Under the pieces are notes generated by a model that made no database searches, had not been told where the DNA came from, and was given only the letters and a program-made list of their open reading frames with translations. A stretch of 64,000 nucleotides of DNA, taken from NCBI RefSeq assembly GCF_011046535.1, contig NZ_CP049257.1, positions 4,464,001-4,528,000 of the forward strand. The letters run 5' to 3'. Below are positions 7,922-15,328 of this stretch, piece by piece. The translations under genes and the position numbers were made by a program. Every line of letters begins with the position of its first letter. Within the stretch, counting starts at the first letter, position 1. Origin of the DNA: Nocardioides anomalus. Lineage in GTDB: Bacteria; Actinomycetota; Actinomycetes; Propionibacteriales; Nocardioidaceae.

Positions 7922-9124
7922 GTGTCCGAGGCGCTGACCCACTCGATCCGGCGAATGGCCGGGCGGGACCCGCGCGAGCACGGGCGGGCCTCGACGCCGC
8001 TCGAGCTCCTCTTCGACCTGACCTTCGTCATCGCCTTCGCGGCGGCGGCCGACGAGCTGGCGCACGCGCTGGCCTCCGACCACGTCTGGGAGGGCGTGGT
8101 GGCCTTCGCCTTCGCGACGTTCGCGGTGAGTTGGGCGTGGATCAACTTCTCGTGGTTCGCCTCGGCCTACGACACCGACGACTGGGCGTTCCGGCTCACC
8201 ACCATGGTCCAGATGGTCGGCGTGCTGGTGCTGGCCCTCGGCGTGCCGCGGATGTTCGAGTCGGTGCTGGCGCACGAGCACCACCTCGACGTGCGCCTGC
8301 TGGTCGTCGGGTACGCCGTCATGCGGCTGCCGATGGTCCTGCAGTGGCTGCGGGCCGGGCGCCAGGACGCCGAGCACCGCTCGCTCTGCTCGACCATGGT
8401 GGCCACCCTCGCGGTCGCCGAGGTCGGCTGGCTGGCCATGGCCCTGGTCAACCCCTCGCTCACGGTGACCGTGGTCGCCGTGGTGGTCCTCATCGGCGTG
8501 GAGGTGTCCGGGCCGGTCGTGGCCGAGCGGCGCTACGGCGGCACGCCGTGGCACGGGCACCACATCGCGGAGCGCTACGGGCTGATGGTCATCATCACCC
8601 TCGGCGAGGGGCTGCTCGGGACGACCGCGGCCATCGGCGCCCTGGTCGCCGAGGGGTGGACGGTCGAGGTCGCGGTCCTCGGCCTGGCCGGCACCGCGGT
8701 GGTCTTCGGCGTCTGGTGGAGCTACTTCTCGGTGCCGTACGGCGATCTGCTCAACCGGCACCGCGAGCGCTCGTTCGGCTGGGGCTACGGCCACGTGGTG
8801 CTGTTCGGTGCGCTGGTGGCGCTGGGCGCCGGGCTGCACGCGGCGGCGTACCTGCTCGAGGACCACTCGGAGCTCGGCGCGACGGGCACCGTCCTCGCGG
8901 TGGCCGTCCCGCTGGCGGCGTACGTCCTCGTGCTGCACCTGCTCCACGGCGCCCTCACCCGCAGCGCGGACGCGCGCCGGCTCGGGGTGGTGGCGGCCAG
9001 CGCAGCGCTGGTCGTCGTCGCGGTGGTGCTGGCCGGGGCCGGGCTCGGCACCGTGTGGTGCCTGGCCGTGCTCGCCGTCGTGCCGTGGGTGACGGTGGTC
9101 GGGCAGGAGCGCGCGGCGGCCTAG
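7922..9124 (+). CDS. Low temperature requirement protein A (LtrA) family membrane protein
   Basis: 400 residues, with about 10-11 hydrophobic segments from residue 25 to the end. The N-terminal RASTPLELLFDLTFVIAF is the characteristic LtrA opening, and HHIAERYGLMVIITLGEGLL around 215-235 is the second conserved block. The family was named from a Listeria low-temperature growth phenotype; its biochemical role is unknown. The gene stands alone, preceded by a foldback element and followed by a LuxR-gene remnant, so it may have moved in between two copies of a LuxR gene end. Confidence 0.88.
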   Translation: MSEALTHSIRRMAGRDPREHGRASTPLELLFDLTFVIAFAAAADELAHALASDHVWEGVVAFAFATFAVSWAWINFSWFASAYDTDDWAFRLTTMVQMVGVLVLALGVPRMFESVLAHEHHLDVRLLVVGYAVMRLPMVLQWLRAGRQDAEHRSLCSTMVATLAVAEVGWLAMALVNPSLTVTVVAVVVLIGVEVSGPVVAERRYGGTPWHGHHIAERYGLMVIITLGEGLLGTTAAIGALVAEGWTVEVAVLGLAGTAVVFGVWWSYFSVPYGDLLNRHRERSFGWGYGHVVLFGALVALGAGLHAAAYLLEDHSELGATGTVLAVAVPLAAYVLVLHLLHGALTRSADARRLGVVAASAALVVVAVVLAGAGLGTVWCLAVLAVVPWVTVVGQERAAA

Positions 9125-9149
9125 GACCCGGCTCGAGTCCGGGACCGCG

Positions 9150-9242
9150 CTGGTCGAGGCCGTGGAGTGGCACCTGTCGCGCGTCCACCGCAAGCCCGGC
9201 AACTCCTCGCGGTCCGTGCTCGCCTCGACGCTCGGGGGGCCG
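9150..9242 (+). pseudogene. Remnant of a LuxR-type regulator C-terminus
   Basis: Read in the frame starting at 9150, this encodes VEAVEWHLSRVHRKPGNSSR and a few further codons. It aligns without gaps to the last 30 codons of the LuxR gene ending at 7736 (VKAVEWHLSHVYRKLGISSR). By hand count 76 of 90 bases and 21 of 30 residues match. The rest of the gene is missing, and the helix-turn-helix carries a proline in place of leucine and an asparagine in place of isoleucine, so it cannot be functional. It is evidence of a past tandem copy or of an insertion between duplicated ends. Confidence 0.75.
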
Positions 9243-9344
9243 TCCAGGCAGCACGACGCTGCGCGCGTGTCCGACGCGACGGGGAATGCCTCACCGCTCT
9301 GCACGCTTGCTCCCCACGTGGCCGAACCCCGCCAGCCCTGGTCG

Positions 9345-10163
9345 ATGACGACGAGCCGAGTCGAGTCACTCGCGGCGGGGGCGACGTACGACGTCACCCG
9401 CGGACCGCACTGGGTGCTCGTCGTCGAGGGGGCGGCCGTGCTGCACGCCGGCGCGGCGCACCCACTGCTCCCCGGGGACGCGGTGCTGGTCTCGGCGCGG
9501 CAGGCGTTCACGCTCGTGGCCTGCTCCGACACCGAGCTGCACGTGACCGACCTCGCGGTCGGGGTGCCGACGCATCCGCTGCCGAGCGTGCTCGTCGTGA
9601 CGGACTTCGCCACCCGGCACGACGGCATCACGGCCCTGGTGCGGTCGTGCCCGACGGTGGCGCAGTGCGGGCCGCCGCTGATGTCGTCGTCGTACGCCAA
9701 CCTGGTCGGCGCCGCCATGACGGAGTCGTGGCTGGAGGACCAGGGCTTGCCCACCCGCGACGACCCGGCCTCCGACGCAGCCGTCGCGGCGGTCGTGGCC
9801 GCGGTGACCGCCAGCCCCGGCGAGGCGTGGAACGTCGACCGGATGGCGGGCCTCGTGCACCTGTCGCGCTCCGCGCTGGGCGACCGGTTCCGCCGCGAGC
9901 TGCGGCTGAGCCCGGCCGAGGTGCTGCGCGAGGCCCGCATGCAGGAGGCCCGCCGCCTGCTCCAGTCCGGCGACGCGCCGGTCGAGCAGGTGGCGCACGC
10001 CGTGGGCTACGGGTCGTCGGCGGCGTTCAGCCGGGCCTTCACCTCCCAGCACGGGGTCCCGCCGCAGGCCTGGCGGACCACCGCGGGCCGTCCTGGGCGG
10101 TCCGCGTCCGCCACCGCTGCGCGCCGTCTCGAGCTCGCGCGGGTCGGCCAGCGCGCCTCCTGA
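9345..10163 (+). CDS. AraC-family transcriptional regulator
   Basis: 272 residues. The N-terminal 90 residues form a cupin-like sensor domain (PHWVLVVEGAAVLHAGAAHP, then LLPGDAVLVSARQAF). The AraC/XylS DNA-binding domain spans about 160-255, with the first helix-turn-helix WNVDRMAGLVHLSRSALGDR and the second ending VAHAVGYGSSAAFSRAF. Start taken as ATG 9345; the reading frame is open further upstream but only through the LuxR remnant. It converges on the MFS transporter gene with 4 bases between stops, and paired direct repeats lie upstream of that transporter, so the transporter is the likely target. Confidence 0.85.
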   Translation: MTTSRVESLAAGATYDVTRGPHWVLVVEGAAVLHAGAAHPLLPGDAVLVSARQAFTLVACSDTELHVTDLAVGVPTHPLPSVLVVTDFATRHDGITALVRSCPTVAQCGPPLMSSSYANLVGAAMTESWLEDQGLPTRDDPASDAAVAAVVAAVTASPGEAWNVDRMAGLVHLSRSALGDRFRRELRLSPAEVLREARMQEARRLLQSGDAPVEQVAHAVGYGSSAAFSRAFTSQHGVPPQAWRTTAGRPGRSASATAARRLELARVGQRAS

Positions 10164-10167
10164 GACG

Positions 10168-11340
10168 CTAGGCCCGGGCGGCCCGCAGCACGCCGAAGGC
10201 GACCGCCGCGCTCGCGGCGAGAGCAGCACCGAGCGTCAGCGCGGCGGTGACACCGTGGGCGTCGACGAGCAGGCCCCCGGACGCGGCGCCCAGCGTGATG
10301 GCGACCTGGAAAGCAGTGACGTTGAGGGCCATCGCCGACTCGCCGTGGTCGGGCTCCACGCGGGTCACCCACAGCTGGGACGCGACCGGCATCGCGTTGA
10401 ACGCGAAGCCCCACAGTGCGATCCCGACGGCCAGGACGGCGACGCCGCCGGCGGTCGCGGTGAGCAGGAGGGCGACGGCGAGCAGCAGCGGCGCGACGGT
10501 GACGACGGCGCGCAGGCGGGCGGCGTACCGGCCGGCGGTGAGGTTCCCGGCCAGGCCGCCGACGCCCCACAGCACCAGCATCCAGGTGGTGGCGCCGCTG
10601 TCGACCGCGTCGATGGCGAGCCGGATGAACGGGTACGCCGCGAAGTTGCCGAACGCGACCAGCATCACCGCGAGGATGCCGACCATCAGGTGCCGGTTGG
10701 CCAGGGCCCGGCGCATCATCGCGAACCCGGCGCCGGGACTCGCCGGCACCGACGGCATCGCTCGGGCCAGCCACAGCGCGCTGGCCAGGGCGAGGCCCGA
10801 AGCGATGAAGAAGACGGTCCGCCAGCCGACGGCGTCCCCGAGCAGCGAGCCGAGGGGCACCCCGACGATCGAGGCGACGGTGACGCCCAGCGAGACGGAG
10901 GTCGCCACGACGTGGTCGCGCCCCGGCGAGGCCGTCACGCCCGCGCCGAACGCGAAGGACCAGTAGCCGGCCAGCGCGGCCCCGAGCACGAGCCGGGCCA
11001 CCAGCAGCAGCGCGAAGGACGGCGTGAGTGCGACGGCCAGGTTGGAGACGGCGGCCGCGACGAGCAGCCCGACCAGGACGGCCCGGCGATCGGCGCGCGG
11101 CAGCACCACCGCGATCGTGGGCGCGGTGATCGCCCCGGCGATCGCGGTCGCCGCGACGGCGAGGCCGGCGGTGCCCTCGCTGACGTCGAGGTCGGCGGCC
11201 AGGGCCGGCAGCACCCCGGCGGGCAGGAACTCGCTCGAGACGAGGATCGCGATGCCCGCGGTGAGCGCGAGGATCGCGGCGCTCGGTCTGCTGCCCGTCG
11301 TCGGCCCCACGGAGGGCGCGCGGTCGGAGGTGGTGGTCAT
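10168..11340 (-). CDS. MFS transporter (DHA1-type efflux permease)
   Basis: 390 residues with 12 predicted membrane helices and the short loops of the drug:H+ antiporter group, like Cmx/CmlR and sugar-efflux pumps. The first helix contains GIAILVSSEFLPAGVLPALA, a common DHA1 opening, and an acidic/basic loop PRADRRAVLVG follows helix 2. It would export a small toxic compound using the proton gradient. The neighbouring convergent AraC gene and paired direct repeats upstream of its start suggest ligand-controlled expression. The substrate cannot be read from sequence. Confidence 0.86.
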   Translation of the reverse strand: MTTTSDRAPSVGPTTGSRPSAAILALTAGIAILVSSEFLPAGVLPALAADLDVSEGTAGLAVAATAIAGAITAPTIAVVLPRADRRAVLVGLLVAAAVSNLAVALTPSFALLLVARLVLGAALAGYWSFAFGAGVTASPGRDHVVATSVSLGVTVASIVGVPLGSLLGDAVGWRTVFFIASGLALASALWLARAMPSVPASPGAGFAMMRRALANRHLMVGILAVMLVAFGNFAAYPFIRLAIDAVDSGATTWMLVLWGVGGLAGNLTAGRYAARLRAVVTVAPLLLAVALLLTATAGGVAVLAVGIALWGFAFNAMPVASQLWVTRVEPDHGESAMALNVTAFQVAITLGAASGGLLVDAHGVTAALTLGAALAASAAVAFGVLRAARA

Positions 11341-11368
11341 GGCTCCAGCCTGCGGTCGTACCCGCGCC

Positions 11369-11402
11369 TGCGGTTGATCGTCTGGGGCGTGCGGTTGATC
11401 GT
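11369..11402 (-). promoter_or_regulatory. Paired 13-bp direct repeats, likely AraC-type operator
   Basis: TGCGGTTGATCGT occurs exactly twice, at 11369-11381 and 11390-11402, 21 bases start to start (two helical turns). This is the geometry AraC-family dimers use. The repeats lie 29-62 bases upstream of the MFS start, where an activator would touch the -35 region. The AraC gene at the other end of the transporter is the natural candidate to bind them. Confidence 0.65.
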
Positions 11403-11447
11403 TCGACCGGCGTCGGCCAGCGACGAGGCGTCGAGAGCGGCTGCCGG

Positions 11448-12743
11448 CTAGGGCACCGGCTCGAGCGCAGGCTCCTCGTCGCGCAGCGGGTGGGCGAGCT
11501 CGTCCTGGGGCAGCCGGGCCAGGAAGACCGCGGCGACCGCGAAGACGAGCGGGGCCAGCCCCGCGATCGCGAAGGTGGCGGTGAGCCCGATCGTCTCGGA
11601 GACCGGACCGGCCAGGGCCATCGACACCGGCATCAGCGCGATGGAGACGAAGAAGTCGAGCGAGGCGACCCGGCCGAGCAGGTGCGGCGGCACCCGGCGC
11701 TGCAGCAGCGTGCCCCAGATGACCATCGGCCCGTCGAAGAGCACCCCGCACACGAACGCCGCCACGACCAGCTGCCACACGTCGGTGGCCAGCCCGAAGA
11801 AGAGCAGGGGCAGGCAGGCCAGCCCCCAGGTGAGGTTCATCCAGGTCAGGTAGCGCCGCGGCATCGGCAGCGAGGCCACCGTCATCGCCCCGACCGCCGC
11901 GCCGATGCCGAAGGCCGCCAGGACCAGGGCGTGGTCGCTGGCGCCGCCGCCGAGCTCGTCCTTGATGAGGAACGGGGTCAGCACCTCCAGCGGCCCCATC
12001 ATCACCAGGATCATCAGCGAGGCGAACAGCAGCGTGGCCAGCAGCCACGGCGTGCGCACCATGTAGGCGAAGCCCTCGCGCACGTCGGCCACGGCCGACG
12101 CGACCGGACCCCGCCGCTCCTCCTCCGGGACCGCCTCGCGGCGCACCGGCGTGAGCGGGACCAGGGTCAGCGCGCACAGGCCCAGGACCGAGGCGCCCGC
12201 GGCGACGAGCACGGCCGCGCCGGGCGAGAACGCCCCGACCGCGGCGCCGGCCACGGCCGGGCCGATGGCCTGGCCCACCGTCGGGCGGACCGCACCCTCG
12301 AAGCCGTTGACCGCCTGGAGGTCGGACTCGGGCACCAGCGCCGGCAGCCACGCGGAGTACGCCGGGTAGTAGAACGCCATGCCCATCCCGGTCACGAACG
12401 AGACCGCGGCCAGGTGCCACAGCTGCGCGGTGTCGGTCAGCGACAGCACCGCCACCAGCGCCATGCCGGCCAGCTCGACCGAGGCCACGACCAGCAGGAT
12501 CAGCTTCTGCGGCACCCGGTCGGCCACCACCCCGCCGAGCAGCGCCGGGAGGATCACGCCGACCGCGCTCGCCGTCGAGACGAAGGACAGCTGGGCCGGC
12601 CCACCGCCGATCCGGATGACCTCCCAGACCAGCCCCACCAGCCACACGCCGGAGGCGAACGTCGACAGGGTCAGCGCCACGGCCAGCCGGCGGTAGGCCG
12701 GGTGGCGGAACGGGCTCAGCGCCCGCGGCAGGCTCCTGCTCAC
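11448..12743 (-). CDS. MFS transporter (DHA3 / enterobactin-exporter-like)
   Basis: 431 residues, 12 predicted helices, with the DHA3/EntS-type features ALSPFRHPAYRRLAVALTLS at the N-terminus and GGVVADRVPQKLILL after the second helix. It starts with GTG 12743, preceded by a strong AGGAGGAG six to ten bases away. It has its own ribosome binding site and 107 bases separate it from the other MFS gene, so the two are probably separate units. Macrolide or siderophore export are common roles in the family; nothing nearby identifies the substrate. Confidence 0.86.
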   Translation of the reverse strand: MSRSLPRALSPFRHPAYRRLAVALTLSTFASGVWLVGLVWEVIRIGGGPAQLSFVSTASAVGVILPALLGGVVADRVPQKLILLVVASVELAGMALVAVLSLTDTAQLWHLAAVSFVTGMGMAFYYPAYSAWLPALVPESDLQAVNGFEGAVRPTVGQAIGPAVAGAAVGAFSPGAAVLVAAGASVLGLCALTLVPLTPVRREAVPEEERRGPVASAVADVREGFAYMVRTPWLLATLLFASLMILVMMGPLEVLTPFLIKDELGGGASDHALVLAAFGIGAAVGAMTVASLPMPRRYLTWMNLTWGLACLPLLFFGLATDVWQLVVAAFVCGVLFDGPMVIWGTLLQRRVPPHLLGRVASLDFFVSIALMPVSMALAGPVSETIGLTATFAIAGLAPLVFAVAAVFLARLPQDELAHPLRDEEPALEPVP

Positions 12744-12798
12744 GATCTCCTCCTCTCGCGTCGATCCTGCCAGTGCGGACCGACGGTCTCGACCGGAT

Positions 12799-13752
12799 TC
12801 ATCGGCGGACCAGGACCACCTTGCCCAGCGCGCGGCGGCCCTCGAGGTCGGCGTGGGCGCGGACGGCCCGGTCGAGGGGGTACGTCGAGACCAGCGGCCG
12901 CCACTCCCCCGCGGCGACCTTGGCCAGCGCCCTCCGCGCCAGTCCCGGCACGCCGCCGGGCACTGCGGCCATCCGCGGGCCGAGGGACCACCCGGCGCTG
13001 ATGCCCCGCGCCACCAGGTCCTCGGTGGTGAGCGCCGTCGGGGCGCCGGCGGAGAAGCCGAACATGACCAGCCGGCCACCGGGTCGCAGCAGCTCCAGGG
13101 CCGTCCGGCCGACCGCTCCGCCCACGCCGTCGTAGACCAGGGTCACACCACCGTCGACCTGCTCGGCCCAGCCCGGCTCGGCGTAGTCGACGACCTGGTC
13201 CGCGACCAGCACCTGCGTCCGCGACCCCGAGGCGGCGGCGACCACGCGGGCGCCGGCGGCCCGGGCCGACTGCACGAGCAGCCAGCCCAGCCCACCCGCG
13301 GCGGACAGCACCAGGACCACGTCGTCGGGCCCCGGCGGCTCGAGGGTCACCACGCCGAGCGCGGTCCTCCCCGTGCCGACCGCCGCGACGGCGTCGGGGA
13401 AGGACACGTGGTCAGCGACCTCGAGGAGCGCGGCCTCGGCGGCCACCGCCTGCTCGGCGTACCCGCCCGGCACCTGACCGAGGTGCGCCACGACCCGCTT
13501 CCCCGGCCAGGCCCGGTCGGTGCCCGGACCGACGGCGTCCACGACACCGGCCACCTCCCGGCCCGGGACGGTGGGCAGCTCCGGCAGCGGGAGGGGTCCC
13601 GCCTCGCCGCGCCGGAGCGAGGTGTCGAGCAGGTGCACGCCGCTGGCCTCCACGGCGATCCGGACCTCGCCCGGCCCGGGCGTGAGGTCGGGCAGCTCGT
13701 CCAGGACGAGGTGCTCGGGCGGGCCGAAGGCGTGGAGCCGGATCGCGTGCAC
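12799..13752 (-). CDS. Zinc-type quinone oxidoreductase (MDR family)
   Basis: 317 residues from GTG 13752, matching the usual family opening (HAIRLHAFGPPEHL). A TTG at 13773 that overlaps the upstream stop as TTGA is an alternative start adding seven residues. The GroES-like domain covers residues 1-110. The Rossmann NADPH domain follows, with VLVLSAAGGLGWLLVQ near 140-155 as the nucleotide motif. Structural zinc-binding cysteines are absent, as in the quinone reductase/zeta-crystallin branch. It would reduce quinones or enones with NADPH. It lies directly downstream of the DUF2332 gene, probably co-transcribed. Confidence 0.83.
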   Translation of the reverse strand: MHAIRLHAFGPPEHLVLDELPDLTPGPGEVRIAVEASGVHLLDTSLRRGEAGPLPLPELPTVPGREVAGVVDAVGPGTDRAWPGKRVVAHLGQVPGGYAEQAVAAEAALLEVADHVSFPDAVAAVGTGRTALGVVTLEPPGPDDVVLVLSAAGGLGWLLVQSARAAGARVVAAASGSRTQVLVADQVVDYAEPGWAEQVDGGVTLVYDGVGGAVGRTALELLRPGGRLVMFGFSAGAPTALTTEDLVARGISAGWSLGPRMAAVPGGVPGLARRALAKVAAGEWRPLVSTYPLDRAVRAHADLEGRRALGKVVLVRR

Positions 13753-13769
13753 CCGCTCATCGAACGACT

Positions 13770-14732
13770 TCAAGCACAGTTGAGGTCAAGCCACGCGAGC
13801 TCGTGCCCGTGCCCCTGGGTGAAGCCGACGGCCCGGCCGTCCACGCTCAGCTGGAAGCGCAGCGGCGGCGCGTCCGGGTGGGCGAACGCCGGGAAGACCC
13901 CGGGCGCCTCGTTGCTGATCCAGGTGCAGGCCCCGTCGGCCACCAGCCCGGTCATCAGCGCCCGCATCCGCTCGCGGTCCTCCGGCGCGAGGTACACCGC
14001 GACCGCGCTGTGGAACACCACCACCGTGCCGTACGCCGACGCCTCGGCCACGAGCGCCGGCAGCTCGGTGAGCAGGTCGCCGGGCACCAGGTGCGGCGGG
14101 TCCTCGCGGGCCACGGCGACCGCGTGCCGCAACCGCTCGCGCCGCTCCTCCTGCTCGGGCCACACGAGCACCTCGAGCCAGGCCACGTCGTCGGGGTCGG
14201 TGACCGCGAGGGGGTGCAGGTCGATGCCGCCGCGCCACCGGACATCGGGCAGCGAGGTGGGCAGCGGCGCCGGGCCCGTGACCGCGCAGCGCAGTCGCGG
14301 CTCGGGCCCGAGGTCGTGCCCCGGCGTCCAGGAGTAGCCCCAGCGGTCCGGGAACAGGTTGAGCCCGGCCGAGGCGCCGACCTCGAGCAGGGCCAGCGGC
14401 CCTGTCGGGAACGCCGGCAGCAGGGTGGCCAGCCGGCCGACCTCGTTGGTCTGGGTCGCGCGTTCCAGCACCGTGGCGCGGATCCGCCCGTCGTCGGCCA
14501 GCAGCGCCGCCCGGAGCCCGGCGTACGGACCGGGCGCGGGTACGCCGTGCCAGCGGGCGGCGGCGAAGACCAGGTTCGGCTGCTTCTTGGTGCCGGGCAG
14601 CGAGGAGATCGAGGCGAGCACCTCGGGATCGGACGCGACGCCGAGGGCCCACTCGGCGAAGCACGGCGACTCGTCCCGAGCCTCGGCGGCGAAGCGGGTG
14701 TACTGGTCCACCACCGCGGCGTACGGCTCCAC
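13770..14732 (-). CDS. DUF2332 family protein
   Basis: 320 residues from a GTG start. The motif LALLEVGASAGLNLFPDRWG (about 118-137) is the hallmark of DUF2332 and resembles the SAM-binding glycine loop of class I methyltransferases. PNLVFAAARWHG earlier and FHSAVAVYL near residue 245 are the other conserved blocks. A methyltransferase-like fold is likely, but no reaction is known. The following quinone reductase start overlaps or nearly overlaps its stop, so the two form an operon. Confidence 0.83.
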   Translation of the reverse strand: MEPYAAVVDQYTRFAAEARDESPCFAEWALGVASDPEVLASISSLPGTKKQPNLVFAAARWHGVPAPGPYAGLRAALLADDGRIRATVLERATQTNEVGRLATLLPAFPTGPLALLEVGASAGLNLFPDRWGYSWTPGHDLGPEPRLRCAVTGPAPLPTSLPDVRWRGGIDLHPLAVTDPDDVAWLEVLVWPEQEERRERLRHAVAVAREDPPHLVPGDLLTELPALVAEASAYGTVVVFHSAVAVYLAPEDRERMRALMTGLVADGACTWISNEAPGVFPAFAHPDAPPLRFQLSVDGRAVGFTQGHGHELAWLDLNCA

Positions 14733-14758
14733 GGGGTTTCACGATGCCAGGGCGTGGC

Positions 14759-14764
14759 TAGGCT
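14759..14764 (+). promoter_or_regulatory. -10 element for the NfeD/flotillin operon
   Basis: TAGGCT lies 9 bases before the GTG start at 14774. No Shine-Dalgarno sequence is visible between them, consistent with a leaderless or near-leaderless transcript. Confidence 0.4.
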
Positions 14765-14773
14765 GCGCGCATC

Positions 14774-15280
14774 GTGACCACCTTCCTCGTCGTCGGCGCC
14801 CTGGGGCTGCTGCTCCTGCTCGTGAGCCTCGTGCTCGGCGACCTGCTGGACGGGGTCTTCGACGCGCTGACCGGCGACATCTTCTCCAGCGCGGTGCTGG
14901 GCGGGTTCATCGCGGCCTTCGGGTTCGCCGCCGCGGCGGTCCAGGGCGCGGGCGCGCCGGCGCTGCTCGGCGCGCTGGTCGGGGTCGGCGCGGGTGGGCT
15001 GGCCGCGTGGTTCACGGTCTGGCTGACCCGGCTGGTCCGCGACGGCAGCAGCGACGCCACCCTGTCGGCCGACGACGCGCTGGGCCGGTCGGGCCGGGTG
15101 ATCGGACCCATCCCGGCCGAGGGTTACGGCACCGTGCGGCTGGCCATCGGCGGGCACACCGTCCAGCTCAACGCCCGCGCCGAGCAACCGCTCGCCCCCG
15201 GCACCGAGGTGCACGTGACCGAGATCCTCTCCCCCACCGCGGTGCGCGTCGCGCCGGTGTGGAACGAACTGACCGACTGA
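14774..15280 (+). CDS. NfeD-like membrane protein
   Basis: 168 residues. Three hydrophobic segments (about 2-24, 38-60 and 64-84) are followed by a cytosolic OB-like domain of 70 residues with LGRSGRVIGPIPAEGYGTVR and LAPGTEVHVTEI, the NfeDb pattern. It is 48 bases upstream of a flotillin gene; NfeD-flotillin pairs are widespread, and the NfeD OB domain is thought to interact with the flotillin at membrane microdomains. Like other short NfeD proteins it lacks the ClpP-class protease domain. Confidence 0.78.
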   Translation: MTTFLVVGALGLLLLLVSLVLGDLLDGVFDALTGDIFSSAVLGGFIAAFGFAAAAVQGAGAPALLGALVGVGAGGLAAWFTVWLTRLVRDGSSDATLSADDALGRSGRVIGPIPAEGYGTVRLAIGGHTVQLNARAEQPLAPGTEVHVTEILSPTAVRVAPVWNELTD

Positions 15281-15328
15281 CCCGTCCCAACGAGCCCACC
15301 CCAGAACCACCCGAATCTCGGAGGAACC

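Noticed and set aside
7743..7937. A 64-codon frame inside the foldback element
   Set aside because: No ribosome binding site, no recognisable sequence, and it runs through the inverted repeats into ltrA.
9162..9344. An N-terminal extension of the AraC protein starting at GTG 9162
   Set aside because: The extra residues are the decayed LuxR end plus non-family sequence; the AraC-like protein starts naturally at ATG 9345.
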